DNA from: Nematostella vectensis
Lineage: Eukaryota; Cnidaria; Anthozoa; Actiniaria; Edwardsiidae
DNA length: 60,000 nt
Assembly: GCF_932526225.1 (NCBI RefSeq)
Contig: NC_064045.1
Coordinates: 1,896,501 to 1,956,500 of the forward strand
Direction of reading: 5' to 3'
Positions within the stretch are counted from its first letter, which is position 1; each line of letters begins with the position of its first letter. Made by a program: the position numbers and the translations under genes. Below the pieces are notes generated by a model. The model saw only the letters and a list, made by a program, of their open reading frames with translations, ran no database searches and was not told where the DNA came from. Positions 46,766 through 58,188 of the stretch are shown piece after piece.

Positions 46766-48555
46766 TCACTTGTTTTGAGCATGAAGGTATTTTTTAAATT
46801 TAATTTTAAATATAAAATGGGAGCGGCCATCAGTTATATCTGATGGTAAAGAATTCCATATTTCAATGCATTTGTTTCTTATAGAATATTTTCCATAGTT
46901 TGTCTTATTGGATTTTTTATGTAATTTGGCTGCGTTTCTTGTTGTATGATTATGAATTTCGTTGTTTGTTTTGATGAATGTATCAAATTGGTGTGGCAGT
47001 CTGTTGTTGAAGATGTCATATGTGAATGAATGCAATGCAATGAATTTATTTGCTCAATGCTTAGAATCTTAAGTTCCCTTAGTATTGGCTTCGAGGGTGA
47101 TGTGTAATGCGAAAATGTTATTATTCTAAGGATCTTTTTTTGTAAGACCGAAAGCCTTTTAAATCTAGTATTATAGTTATTTGCCCATATTATGTTTCCA
47201 TAGTAGAGGTAGGGGTATACAATTGAATTATAGAGTGTTACCATGTGTTGTCTGTTTAGAAAATGACGTGCTTTACAGAGGACACCTGAGATGCATGATA
47301 TCTTTTTAGCAACATAATCAATATTATTCCATGTTAGATGCTCATCGATTATTACACCTAAGAATTTAGTCTCTTTTACGTTTTGTATATGTTGGTTATT
47401 TATTAATAGACTAATATCCTTTCTCATTTTCTTTTTGCGTGTTTTGAATAATATATAGTGTGGCTTTTTAATATTCAAGGATAATTGGTTGTCATTGAGC
47501 CAGTTTTGAATTAGACAGAGCTCAGAGTTCATTATAGCCTCTAATCTTTTTATATCGTTGTCTGAGTAGAAAGCGTTTGTGTCATCTGCAAATAATATGA
47601 ATGAAAGGTTTTTTGAACAGTTGTGGATATCGTTTATGTATAACAGAAATAAAAGGGGGCATAGGACAGTTCCTTTTGGGCACTCCCCATTTAATGATTT
47701 CCTCTGTTGAATTGACTTCATTATATTTAACAGTTTGCTTTCTGTTTGATAAATAATTATAGAACCAATCATAGCATTGGCTACGGGTTCCGTAGAATGA
47801 TAATTTGGCAAGTAGTATTTTATGATTCACAGTATCAAATGCTTTTGATAAGTCTAAAAATATTTCTATAGTGTATTTTCCTTGTTCAATAGCTGTAGTA
47901 ATTTTGTCAATTAGATCGGTAAGTGCAGGTGTTGTTGAATGGTTGTTTCGGAACCCATATTGCTTGTCATATAGTATGTTATTCTTATTGATGTAGGATA
48001 TTAGTCTTTTGTACATTATTTTTTCAAGGATTTTTGCAAAGCTAGGGATTACTGATATCGATCTGTAATTTGTAAATTGATTTTCATCATCGGTCTTGCA
48101 TATAGATGTTACTAGTGATGTTTTTAGGTCACAGGGAATAATTCCAGTGTTAAATGTAAGGTTGAAAATATGGCACAATGGTGAAGAAATGGAGTTTGAA
48201 ATATTTTTTAATAGTTTCGGGCTAATTCCATCAATTCCAGAGCTTTGTTTTGGTTTCATGTTCTTGATAATGTTTATTATTTCGTTTTCGCAGGTGTCTT
48301 GTAAAATAATTGAGTGGGTATAGTCTCCTTTAAGATGTTTTTTGAAATTGTTTGTGTTCTTATTAGATTTCTTTGCTAGGTTAGGACCCACATTTACGAA
48401 AAATTTGTTGAATTTATTAGCTATTTCATCTTTATTGTTAACATCAATTCCATCTTGTATAAAGTTTGATGGTAGTTTCTTTTTTTTACTCTTTTTGTTT
48501 ATGATTTCATTTATTATTTTCCATGTGTTTCTTAGGTTTCCTTTTGATTGTACTA
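46766..48555 (-). pseudogene. LINE ORF2, reverse transcriptase and C-terminal domain
   Basis: Reading the minus strand: MKPKQSSGIDGISPKLLKN, FTNYRSISVIPSFAKILEKI, KQYGFRNNHSTTPALTDLID, EIFLDLSKAFDTVNHKILLA (catalytic Asp), CPKGTVLCPLLFLLYINDIH and SFILFADDTNAFYSD with the catalytic FADD, then NDNQLSLNIKK, TKFLGVIIDEHLTWNNI and a C-terminal block ending IEIWNSLPSDITD before a stop near 46766. Frameshifts lie near 47690 and 47040. The reverse transcriptase copies the element's RNA at the nicked target. Motifs point to the CR1/L2/Rex side of LINEs, but clade assignment needs a tree. Confidence 0.9.
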
Positions 48556-49865
48556 ACTGTTTTTGATAATATGTTTTTTAGCTATTCGTATAAGGCTGTT
48601 TAATTTATTTCTGCAATTCTTGTATTTTGTTATATTAGATACGGATGGCTTAATGAGGTATCTTTTATGTAGTTTCTCTTTTTTTCTTGTTGATTTAATT
48701 AAACCTTGCGTTATCCACGGATTGTTTTTCTTTTTAAATTCTCTGTATTTTATTACCTTTTCGGGGAAATGTTTATCATATATTGATTTGAATATCGTCA
48801 TAAAGGATTTGTATGCATCTTCAGAGTCTTTAGTCGACTTGGTTGAGTTCCAGTCTTGTTTTTCAAGCTCCTTATTGAAGGGTGCTATTTTTTCATTTGA
48901 CATATCTCTAGTTTTGTATGTGTTTTTCTTTTTTTCGAGGATTTGTGTTTTCGTCGTTAGTGCAAATATGGAATATTGGAAGGTGGTCTGATAAATCGTT
49001 AAATAATATACCGGCAATTTGGCTGTGATTTGGTCGATTGCAGAACATATTGTCAATTAGTGTTGCTGTGTGCGATGTCAGTCGTGTTGGCTTAGTTATA
49101 AGCGGAACAAAATCAGACGAAGATAATTGGTTAAAAAATCTAGTTGGGAATTCTGATTTTTCGTGTTTAAAAAGGTCTAAGTTGAAGTCACCCATTAAGT
49201 AACAGGGTTTCTTTTCTTTGTCTAATTGTTGGAGTATGTTATTAAGTGATTGTTCAAACTGGTTGTAATTGTTATCTGGTGGCCGATATATCACACCAAC
49301 TATTATGTTTGTGCTATGTCGGCATGTAACTTCGATAAAAAGTATTTCAGACGTGTCTTGGTTAATATTAATTGCATTTAAATCTGTTCGTATTTTAAAC
49401 ATTATATGGTCTTTTATAAACAATGCGATACCGCCTCCGTCTTTTTCCCTTCTATTCTGACTCAAAGTTTTATAGCCTTGAAGTTCAGGGATTTTATCCT
49501 TATTGTCTTTTAGCCAAGTTTCTGTTAATGCGATTATTTAAAATTCGTGTGTGAGCATATTTAGATAGTTTTGGAAAGATTCCTTTTTATTGCGAAAGCT
49601 ACGGATATTATGGTGAAAAGAAAAATAGGTTTTCGTGCTTTATGTTCGAGTTATGGGTTAGTTTGTTAAAGTCATTTGATGTGTAATAGTGATTAGTTAC
49701 TGAAGAGTGGGGATCTAGGTGGTAATCTACTTCGTTGGTGTCATCATTGTCATTTAAGGTAGTAAAAGGGTTAAATATCATTTCTTCCAGCCTATTTAAG
49801 TCGCTCTCTGTAAAAGAATTTGGGTAATTGCTTCTGGTATTTTGTATTTCATGGTTAGAATACAA
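48556..49865 (-). pseudogene. LINE ORF2, N-terminal extension, endonuclease and linker
   Basis: Starts at 49865 (MYSNHEIQNTRS) with an N-terminal extension ending about 49610. A frameshift follows, then endonuclease blocks NIRSFRNKKESF, an in-frame stop near 49539, IALTETWLKD (catalytic Glu), RREKDGGGIALFIKD, GVIYRPPDNN, YLMGDFNLDLFKHEK (catalytic Asp/Asn), SHTATLIDNMF and NDLSDHLPIFHI (catalytic Asp-His). From about 48920 another frame carries the basic linker (NNPWITQGLIKSTRKKEKLH). The endonuclease nicks the target DNA. At least three lesions make this copy inactive. Confidence 0.88.
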
Positions 49866-49946
49866 ACGTCTAGATTTAACAAGGATTTAAGATTAACAAG
49901 GATATCATACTAAATTTCGAGGTCCCTTGTTGCTACTCGTAAATGA

Positions 49947-50713
49947 TCATTGCGGGAAGTATCTTTGGCCGTTGATGTAGAGTTTCTCTAGAACCATATG
50001 GACTTTGTGTCCATCTTTTTTTGCTTTTTTCATAATAGGGTATAGGACTTTCCTTTCGTGGGCGATCTCCTTTGGGAATTGCTCTGCGATTCCTATGTTT
50101 GTTCCTTTCAGGGCATGTGCGTTCTTGCCCACCCTCTCTCTATCTTGGAAGCGCAAGAATTTCGCAACCAATGGCCTAGATGACGTTTTACTATTACCAA
50201 TTCTATGAACTCTTTCGAGTTCGACGGCGTCAACATTTTGCAGCTTCATTTCGACCTTCATCGTGTTGACGAGGACTTCATGTGGGTTTTCACCATCTTT
50301 TTCAGGGATGTTGAATAACAAGAGGTTATTGCGCATGCTGCGCGTGCGGAGGTCAAGCAGCTCAGCGTGATCGCTTTTGCTTTTTGCCTCGAGCTCTTTC
50401 ATCCTCTGTTCGAGGGCCATCATTTGACCACCTTGTTTCTTTATGTCTTGCTCCAGGTCTTTATGGTTTCGTGAGTAAATTCGTTTGATTTCTTTATTTC
50501 TGTCATTTCACTCTCCATGTGACTCATGCGCTGATCCATTGCCTCCAGCTTATCAAGCTTTTTATCCATTTTCTGGATGAGCTTGTAAACTGATTGGAGG
50601 TTAGTTTCATCACTCTCATCATCAACTCTGCTCATTTTAGGGGTTGGCTTCATTGGCGTGCTCGTAAGTGAATTATTAAGGCTTTTTGAAGCGCGTTTGT
50701 AGTTTGTTGCCAT
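49947..50713 (-). pseudogene. LINE ORF1, L1-type RNA-binding protein
   Basis: Starts MATNYKRASKSLNNSLTSTP. Residues about 40-120 are a heptad-like coiled coil (LIQKMDKKLDKLEAMDQRM, MALEQRMKELEAKSKSDHAE), followed by RSMRNNLLLFNIPEKDGENP and VELERVHRIGN, the RRM of L1 ORF1p/Transposase_22, and KEIAHERKVLYPIMKKAKKD with KLYINGQRYFP, the C-terminal domain. One frameshift in an A/G run near 50455 splits it (first part ends at 50441). L1-type ORF1 proteins trimerise and coat the element RNA. Confidence 0.85.
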
Positions 50714-51065
50714 ACCTGATACCTGTTATTATCCTTATTCGTCTGTTTCCTTATTCGCTCAGTTCCTTATTCAAATCCGGGGGGGTATTTACATGATACC
50801 TTTTAATTCGAGCTTTTTATCCATTTTCTGGATGAGCTTGTAAACTGATTGGAGGTTAGTTTCATCACTCTCATCATCAACTCTGCTCATTTTAGGGTTT
50901 GGCTTCATTGGCGTGCTCGTAAGTGAATTATTAAGGCTTTTTGAAGAGCGTTTGTAGTTTGCTGCCATACCTGATACCTGTTATTATCCTTATTCGTCTG
51001 TTTCCTTATTCGCTCAGTTCCTTATCCAAATCTGGGGGGGTATTTACATGATACCTTTTAATTCG
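50556..51065. repeat. 255-bp tandem duplication spanning LINE 5' end and host arm
   Basis: 50556-50810 recurs as 50811-51065 with about 2% change. Each copy contains the start of LINE ORF1, the LINE 5' end and the first part of the fold-back arm, so the duplication happened after LINE insertion. The junction shares only AG, which suggests microhomology. Confidence 0.9.
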
Positions 51066-51534
51066 AGTTGGAAAAGTATTTAGGCATTACAGTTTATTCA
51101 GACATCATTCCAACAGCATTTTCGTCGGGTAATTTTGGTTGCTTTAACGTGCTTTGCTGCTAAACGGAGCTGTGAACATGAGACTCTATCTGCTACAAAA
51201 GGTCAAATTACGCAATGCGTGCAATCGCTTTCACAAATGAATCTAGCAAAAGAGAGGAAATCTACCTCTCATCTAATAGATGTATTTGTATCTTGGGCTT
51301 TCTTTCCAAACGCATTAATATATTCAGAGGAGAAATATTCACGCTTTACTTGACTACGTACGCGTGTAGAAGGAATTTGACCTTGCTAACAAAACCACAA
51401 TTTGACAGATAGTGCTTGTTGTCAATTAACACCTTGGCTACTAGATAAGGCTCTGACAAAACAAATAGATTAGTGCAGTGACACGAATAGGGAACTGTTC
51501 CTTATTCAAGTTAGTTTTGAGTTGCGAATAAGGA

Positions 51535-52150
51535 AATGGAATCTCCCAACTATGAAGAGGATTGTCAGTGTTTGCTCATCATTTCTCAATAAAGGAAATG
51601 AAATTTCATAACGCCCGATTTCGCTTTAACGACTCCTTTCGAAAGAGTTCTCGAAAAAGGAAATGGTATTTCATAACTCCTGATCTCGTTTTAACTACTT
51701 ATCCGAATAAGTTATAGACTAAAAAGAGGGTCGTTTGTGTTTTCTAAACATTCCTCGAATAAGGAAATGGTATTTCATAACGCCTGATTTCATGTTAACT
51801 ACTCATCCGAATAAGGAATAGACTAAAAAGAGGGTTCTTTAGTATTTTCTAAACATTTCTTTAATAAGGAAATGTATTTCATAACGCCTTATTTCGTTTT
51901 AACTACTTATCCGAATAAGGAATAGACTAAAAAGAGGGTCGTTTGTGTTTTTTAAACATTTCTCGAATAAGGAAATGGTATTTCATAACGGCTGATTTCG
52001 TTTTAACTACTTATCCGAATAAGGAATAGACTAAAAAGAGGGCCGTTAATGTTTTCTTAACATTTCTTGAGTAAGGAAATTTTATCTCATAATGCCCGAT
52101 TTCTTTTTACCACTTATCCGAATAAGGATTAGACTATAAAGATGATTGTT
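51535..52150 (+). repeat. Left-arm tandem repeat, 104-bp units
   Basis: Marker word GACTAAAAAGAGGG or its variants at 51717, 51821, 51925, 52029 and 52132 gives a period of 103-104 bp. Each unit has CTTATCCGAATAAGG (a near-palindrome), TTTCTAAACATT and GAATAAGGAAATGGTATTTC. The right arm has the same units in reverse orientation. Confidence 0.9.
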
Positions 52151-54826
52151 AGTGTTTGCACACCGTTTTTTTTTTCGTAAAAGGAAATGTACATATCAAA
52201 CATATTCCCCAAGGATAGTGTCATTCGTTTGCATTGCCTTATATGGTCATTGATGCCCATATTTAGAAGAGCTAAAGTTTTCCCGCTCCCTGATCTCCAT
52301 AAAATATGGTGAAAAATGCTGATTCCTGTCAATTTGAGACTCGTGGCAAGAATTTGTCAAAAAAAAAAACCTGACAGCTCGGTCAAATTTTTATCTCACT
52401 AATCTTGAAAAGCCCTTAGACCCAGGCCTCCCAGAGATTGACCGACGGGTTTGAAGGTCACCCAAATATTGATATGATTTCGTTATTACGATAAAGATTT
52501 GCGATATTTTCGAATAAAAGAATATAACGTTTGTTAAATCCATGAATTTATTAAAATATACAAGTGACACCAGCCTCCATAACTATTCCGATCTCGTGTG
52601 TAATACATCAATTAGAATTGTCTATAAGGAGGTTGTACTTGCTCATTTCCTTATACCAAGGGTATTATGCAAATGGTTTGTGGTTGAAATTTGAAAATAT
52701 TACATATTTGGTTGAAATATTACACAATGAATAAATTTATTTGAAATAATTTCATTTACATTTATAATTGACTCTACATAGGATTGTTTCGTTTGTGCGT
52801 AATACACTATGGAAAAGAAAAGCGGTATCACTTTGATCTTTGATTATGTTTGTCCCATTTATTGTTCTGAAAAGGATATTGGATTTCCTGAAGGACGATT
52901 TTGCACGATATGTTATGATATAAACATCTGCAGGAGTTGATTGATTGGAGTCGTAAAAAGTTTTCTTCCACAAGAGTAACAGACAGCCAAGAGTACAGGT
53001 TGCCTGTCTTGTCCTAGGACATGAAACAGTGGTCTCGGTCAAACAAACGCCCTGCCTCGATCTCCAAAACCATCCGTTACCTCAAGATAGGCACATCTCT
53101 CTGAAATAATATTTTTTTTTCATTTAGGCAAAACCCTATGTAAGTAAAAACAATTTGGACTCTACTATATACATTATATTACCTGCTCAAAATCGATGGC
53201 ACTGTATAGCCCTAGACATCTAGCAATCTGGCAAAACATTAATTTATTATTCCGATGTGATGATCAGCAGCATAAAAATATTACAACATATAGAGACTAA
53301 ATAATATCCCTTATATAGTAAACACCTTATAGTAAAAGCTTACTTGGCAAACAAAAACACCGCAGTCGTCCGGTATATTCTGTTGACATACAAGAACTGT
53401 CAGGAGCGTAACCCTGAGTTCTCAGTCATAAATATAATAAAAAAGGATAGTATTAGACGATCCCTAAAAGGGGCTGAGAGCGCATCTTGCCCTAGGTACG
53501 CGCCTGACTGACGTTATGCACTCTGTTACAAAAACAATAAACATCGGGAAAATGCTCTCTCCTATACCTTATTGGTTTTAAGTAGAGTCCACTCAGACAT
53601 CACAAACGAAGATCCATTTATGACAGCGTCATAATAAATAAGTGCCCTGGATTAAAATGATGACAACAACGATCAGATTGCCCCGCTTGCAATTAGGATA
53701 CTCGGTTGACCATCCGCCCCTATCAATCGGACCATACTGGCACACCTAGCGCTACTTGTGACCAAATAGTCCTCAAAATCAAGTCAATGATCTAAACTAA
53801 ATACTTTTATATACACCAAAATAGGATCCTAGGGGTTTACCTCGTATTTGACAACGTAGTTTTATACTCTATGGCCTTGCATTATAGGACTGATGAGTCC
53901 TCCTCCCCAGATAGTGAGTCAAAATGACATATTGTCTTGCCTTGCATGTCGACAATCTAAACGATAAGCGACAAGTAATGGTTAGTGATATGTTCTTTAA
54001 CTAAACATCAAATATGAAAACAAACTGTAGGATTAACTTATCAAAAACTGTAAGTTATTTGCTTGATCTGGTCGAAAGCTTTATGGCATACACACGCACA
54101 CACAAACATTACCACAGGTGTCCAGTGCTTTCCTGTATTGACTGGTATCAGCAGGGTGTTTTACTCAAAGAACCTGTACCTACAAATTCATAACGGCGTT
54201 TTATATCATTACATCACATATAATGTAAAATCTTTTGATGAAAGTTTGCAGCAACATTACCTCTGGCAAAGTTTAGCCAGCATTGATAGGATCTGCCTGT
54301 CGTTTAGCGCCCTTATCTATTGATGCAGTGTGCAACCAACTGTCATGACACCTTTTCCTTCCTGTTATATAAAAACTGTGAGCAATACAAAAGACAAAGC
54401 AACATATTAAATGCGCTGGTGTTTTTTAATACAGAGTGGGTGGGTTCTGGTCATTTTCAAAACGTTTGGGAATCTCTGTTGTACTTATCAATATAGAAGG
54501 GTTTCCCCCTTCCCCTCCCTCCCCTAAAAAATCACGGCTAACGCGCCTGCTGTTAGAAACGATTGTGCGTTGTGGACGTATAATAGAAAACACCATGTTA
54601 GAAACGGATCAAACCTTTCTCGCAGCTGTCTCAACCATTTTCAGGTACACATCGATTGTCCTGTAGAAAGATGTCCATTGTTGGGTTTTGTAGATTATCA
54701 TTTTCTTTTATCAACACTCAGTATTACTTCTTACCTTGTCATTGAGCCAATTGCTATCTAACAATGTCGAGATATCCCTAACTGTGCAGGGGACATCTTC
54801 GATAACCCCAATTATTCATGTGCTGA
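52151..54826. other. Centre of the fold-back element, no gene recognised
   Basis: About 2.7 kb, AT-rich. The longest frames (for example 52752-53042 minus, 54063-54323 plus) are under 100 codons and carry no transposase, helicase or nuclease motif that I can see. A non-autonomous centre or heavily decayed transposase is possible. The short CACACGCACACACA run near 54090 is unremarkable. Confidence 0.45.
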
Positions 54827-55606
54827 AATAATAATAATAATAATAATAATCGTTTATTCATACTTTTGTAGCATAAGCTAAATTACAGTATGTCGGCCGA
54901 TGCACACTACACTTAACAATGTATAAATAAATACTGGCATAACTACTGGAAACGAATTGTGATAAAGTTATTATACCTTTCAGTTACACCAACTGATTTA
55001 TCCAAACGGCTGCAACCCCCCCTTAGCGAATAACCATGGGCGACCTCAGTCCCAGATTGTATTATATATTTTATAGGCTCAGTGCATCTTGCTTTGGCCA
55101 TGAATCGACGGCACAGTTCTGCTCTGCGGACTGTAAGTGAGTCCATTTTTGCTACTTTGAGCCCCGATTCATAGCTAAGGCAAGGGTAGATTATTCGAAT
55201 AGCTTTTCGTTGTACTGTTTCGATAAGCTCTGCAAGGTACTCAGGAAGGGAGGCCCAGACAGGAGCAGCGTACTCAAGGACTGACCGAATTAACGAGCAA
55301 TAGATAAGGACCATATCTGACTGCTGGACACCTGCCTTCCTGAGTACCCTGAGGGCATAGAGGCGCTTGCTAGCCTTCTTAACAATGTGGTCAACGTGAA
55401 CATTCCATGACAGATCTGCTGATATGTGTACACCTAATAGCTTATAATATTCAACTTTCTCAACAACTGCGCTCCCTAGGATTAATCTTTGGGGGACAGA
55501 AGGTTGGTACTTTAAGAAATTGATCTGAAGCTCTTTGCATTTCTTGGGGTTCAGACGCATTCCCCTTGATGACGCATATTCGTTGATATCATTAACAATA
55601 GGAACA
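54827..55606 (-). pseudogene. 5'-truncated LINE, reverse transcriptase C-terminus
   Basis: The minus strand gives IVNDINEYASSRGMRLNPKK, LLGVHISADLSWNVHVDHIV, KKASKRLYALRVLRKAGVQQ, RSVLEYAAPVWASLPEYLAE, a TVQRKAIRIIYP-type block and a C-terminus ending near 54943. It is a single open frame of 205 codons, so this part is well kept. The plus-strand edge is (AAT)8 at 54827-54850, the 3' tail. Same clade as the LINE at 41206-43115. The 5' cut falls near 55606, next to GGAACAAAAGGAA repeats. Confidence 0.88.
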
Positions 55607-55639
55607 AAAGGAACTGGCTAGGAACAAAAGGAATTGTTC

Positions 55640-55785
55640 CACCTGGGAAAAACGAACATAATTTTTTTTCCCAGCACGAAATGTTTAGAAAACGCTAACG
55701 ACCCTCTTTTTAGTCTATTCCTTATTCGGATAAGTAGTTAAAACGAGATCGGGAGTTATGAAATACCATTTACTTATTTGAAAAA
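55640..55785 (-). repeat. Right-arm 104-bp repeat, part cut off by a LINE
   Basis: ATGTTTAGAAAACGCTAACG, CCTCTTTTTAGTCTATTCC and TTATTCGGATAAGTAGTT are the reverse complement of the left-arm unit. The unit stops at about 55784 at the LINE tail and the array resumes at about 58189 with ACTAAAGAACCCTC. Confidence 0.85.
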
Positions 55786-58188
55786 ATAATAATAATCTTT
55801 ATTCTTACTAGAAAAAATCCATTTCTAGGAGCGCTCTATATTTCACACTACTTTACAAGTACAGAAATACAAAAACAGACAACCGGCAGTTACAACTTTA
55901 AGGCTCACTTGCTAAGGCTAGATTATATCTGAATGCAAGCCGATTAGCGAAGGCGTTGAGAAATCTATCAGTGTTAACACGGGGCTTGGTGAGCTTCTTA
56001 TTACGAAGATTGTAGTTCGTTGATATAACAACAGGAGCAATATCCCTTAGAGGGTGGTTGCTGTTTCCTTTGATTTTGTTGAAGATCTTAGTGTCCGTTT
56101 TCTGAAGTAGATCCATGATATTGACTTTATAAGAGATATACCTCCTTTTTGTGCACCTATCTAAAAATCTCTGAATGGTGTTTAACTCTGAATGGCTAGC
56201 CGCATAAACTGCCATGCCATAGGTTAGTTTAGGTACAACAATACTCATAAAAAGGTGATCTACTTCTGTCCATTCCCTGGGCCATGTCTGCGTCCGTAGA
56301 GTCCGTGGAGTAAGAGCTTCCGCGTTTTCTTTCCACATCCAAAATGGGATGCCTTCCGGGTTAGAGGCTGTTTTCCTGCACGATGTTAGGGCTTTCCATG
56401 TTTGGACTTCCGTCAGTTGAGGAACATCACACTCATTGTCAATTGGTACAGGGGGAGGGGAGGCTTGCTATACTCCTTGTCCCAACACAGATCCTTGAAA
56501 TACTTGTTCAGCTCTTGCGCTTGTACGCTTAACTGACATGGAGAGTGACTTTTCCGTTGACTAAGGCAGTCCACCCTTCTCCACCACTTGGCCAATCCGA
56601 TTACTTCTCCAGCGCTGAGATTGCGTCTATATCCGGACACCAAACTACCAAATTTTGTTACTGATTTCTCGGACGCGCTCTGCCTTGCCTCAGCATTGTA
56701 ACCGCCGCTTCTTCCGTAGAAGTACTTTGACCAAAGGTGTTAGCCAAGGTGGGTCGCGTGAAGACATTGTGATGGATTTCAAAGGGAGGCATTCATCCAT
56801 TAACAGGTGTAGGGTCGACTGGAAGGTGTTAGCGATATCATCAATGCTGGAAAGCTCCCTGAGAGGGGACCAGTCAAAACAACAAGCCTTTTGTAAAGGG
56901 CGTCTTTGTATTGTTGCCGACAGTCCCTAAATGCCAGTTTGGTTCGAATGGGTTTTAACTTTTTCGCGGCCGGAACAATAAAACCCAAATGGTCAGTTTT
57001 AGTCTGTGCCGTGGTTGGGTAGCTCTTAGCGAATAAATGCGGAGCGTTGGTTAAACAATTGTCCAACTTAGAATCGCCTCCCGTTGGAAAGTCGACAAGT
57101 GGGATCAGACCCGTTTGTCGATTAACTTCGCTAAGGTCGAGTTTGTTTAATTCTCCTCCTAAGACAACGGTTCCCTCAGGTGTTGAGTCAAGGAAGCCAT
57201 CGGACAGTTCCGCCAGAAACCCAATCAGATCTTTGTTGGGTTTAGGTGGATGGTACAGTCCGCAAACCAACATTTTGTGCTTTGATGGAAGATCGAGAGT
57301 CACACATAAACATTCATAGGCCTCCGATCTCTTTATCTCAATCACACTTATAGTGTCTCTGACATAAATTGCCACGCCGCCTTTAGATCTTAAATCCGCT
57401 CCCAGCCAACCTCTATCTCTTCTGTACACAGAATAGTTCGGTATTGATACAATAGCGTCCGGGATTTCGGTCTTGAGATGGGTTTCCAATATAACTCATA
57501 CATCTATATCAGCAGCGTACAGGTCAGCCTCTAAAGCAACATGCGCCTTTACTCTTTTCTTGGTCTTCGTCAGAGAGCATATATTCAAGAATAGAAATTT
57601 TGGTACAGCAAAACTATTCGATCGAGTGTTGTTTACTTCACTATGCAAATTTCGGTTTTCGCTTGCAATGGTGCTTGAGTTGATACCAGGAATAGATTTA
57701 CGACACTTTCTCCCAGAGCTCTTTCCCCTGTAGCGGTATATACAAAGCTGCTTGAGTTTGGTGAAGACGTTCGGGTCCCAGGGCGGTCGATTGGTGCGTA
57801 GCTCACAAAGTTGGGCGCTTGAGTACAGGATTACTTGAGTTTGAATTTGGCGGTTATGCAAATTAGTGTTGCTTGATGGTTCATAGCTCGATCTTTCATC
57901 CTCTTGCATATGCTCTCTCTCGGTAGTAAGCATTGGACCTGGATTGATAGCGACACCAAGAAAGATTGTGATATCGGTTGGAGGGTCATGACCAGGTATC
58001 GAGAGGGAATAAGACCCGTGCTTGGTAGACTTCTGTATTCCAATGCGTGATCGGCAAAAACCAAGTGAGGTCTTTAGTTGAAGCCGGTAGGGTTTCGGAA
58101 CCAGTTGGAGCAGACAAATTGCACCACCAGCCTTAGTTGCAATCGTAGGAAAAACGAGAGACGACAAGAGTAGGTAAAACACGTAGAT
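55786..58188 (-). pseudogene. LINE with 2A-like N-terminus, endonuclease, and deleted reverse transcriptase
   Basis: The minus frame from 58182 (MFYLLLSSLVFPTIATKAGG) runs to 57496 and past a TAG into the endonuclease: FLFLNICSLTKTKKRVKAH, VILETHLKT (catalytic Glu), LRSKGGVAIYVRD, VCGLYHPPKPNKDL, VVLGGELNKLDLS (the usual GGDFN Asp is Glu here) and KTDHLGFIVPAAKKL. Residues 75-83 read LGVAINPGP, resembling a 2A ribosome-skipping peptide. Downstream the linker (WWRR, PPPVPIDNE) is frameshifted. Near 56280 the sequence jumps to the extreme C-terminus (MSIVVPKLTYGMAVYAASHS, IQRFLDRCTKRRY), so almost the whole reverse transcriptase is deleted. The 3' tail is (AAT)n at about 55787. Inserted in the right arm of the fold-back element. 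Confidence 0.85.

Larger units (their letters stand above)
46485..50731 (-). mobile_element. Near full-length LINE inserted in the left arm
   Basis: The 4.25-kb element has a (TATC)n 3' tail on the minus strand (plus-strand AGATAGATAG at 46485). It is flanked by a 7-bp direct repeat TCCTTAT (46478-46484 and 50732-50738) that fits target-primed insertion into the word TTCCTTATTCG of the host element. It has two ORFs, both frameshifted: ORF1 (RNA-binding) and ORF2 (endonuclease plus reverse transcriptase). The 5' end begins just upstream of the ORF1 start, so it is nearly complete. Confidence 0.85.

Noticed and set aside
52752-53042. 96-codon minus-strand frame in the fold-back centre as a transposase piece
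   Set aside because: No catalytic or DNA-binding motif and no neighbouring continuation in other frames.
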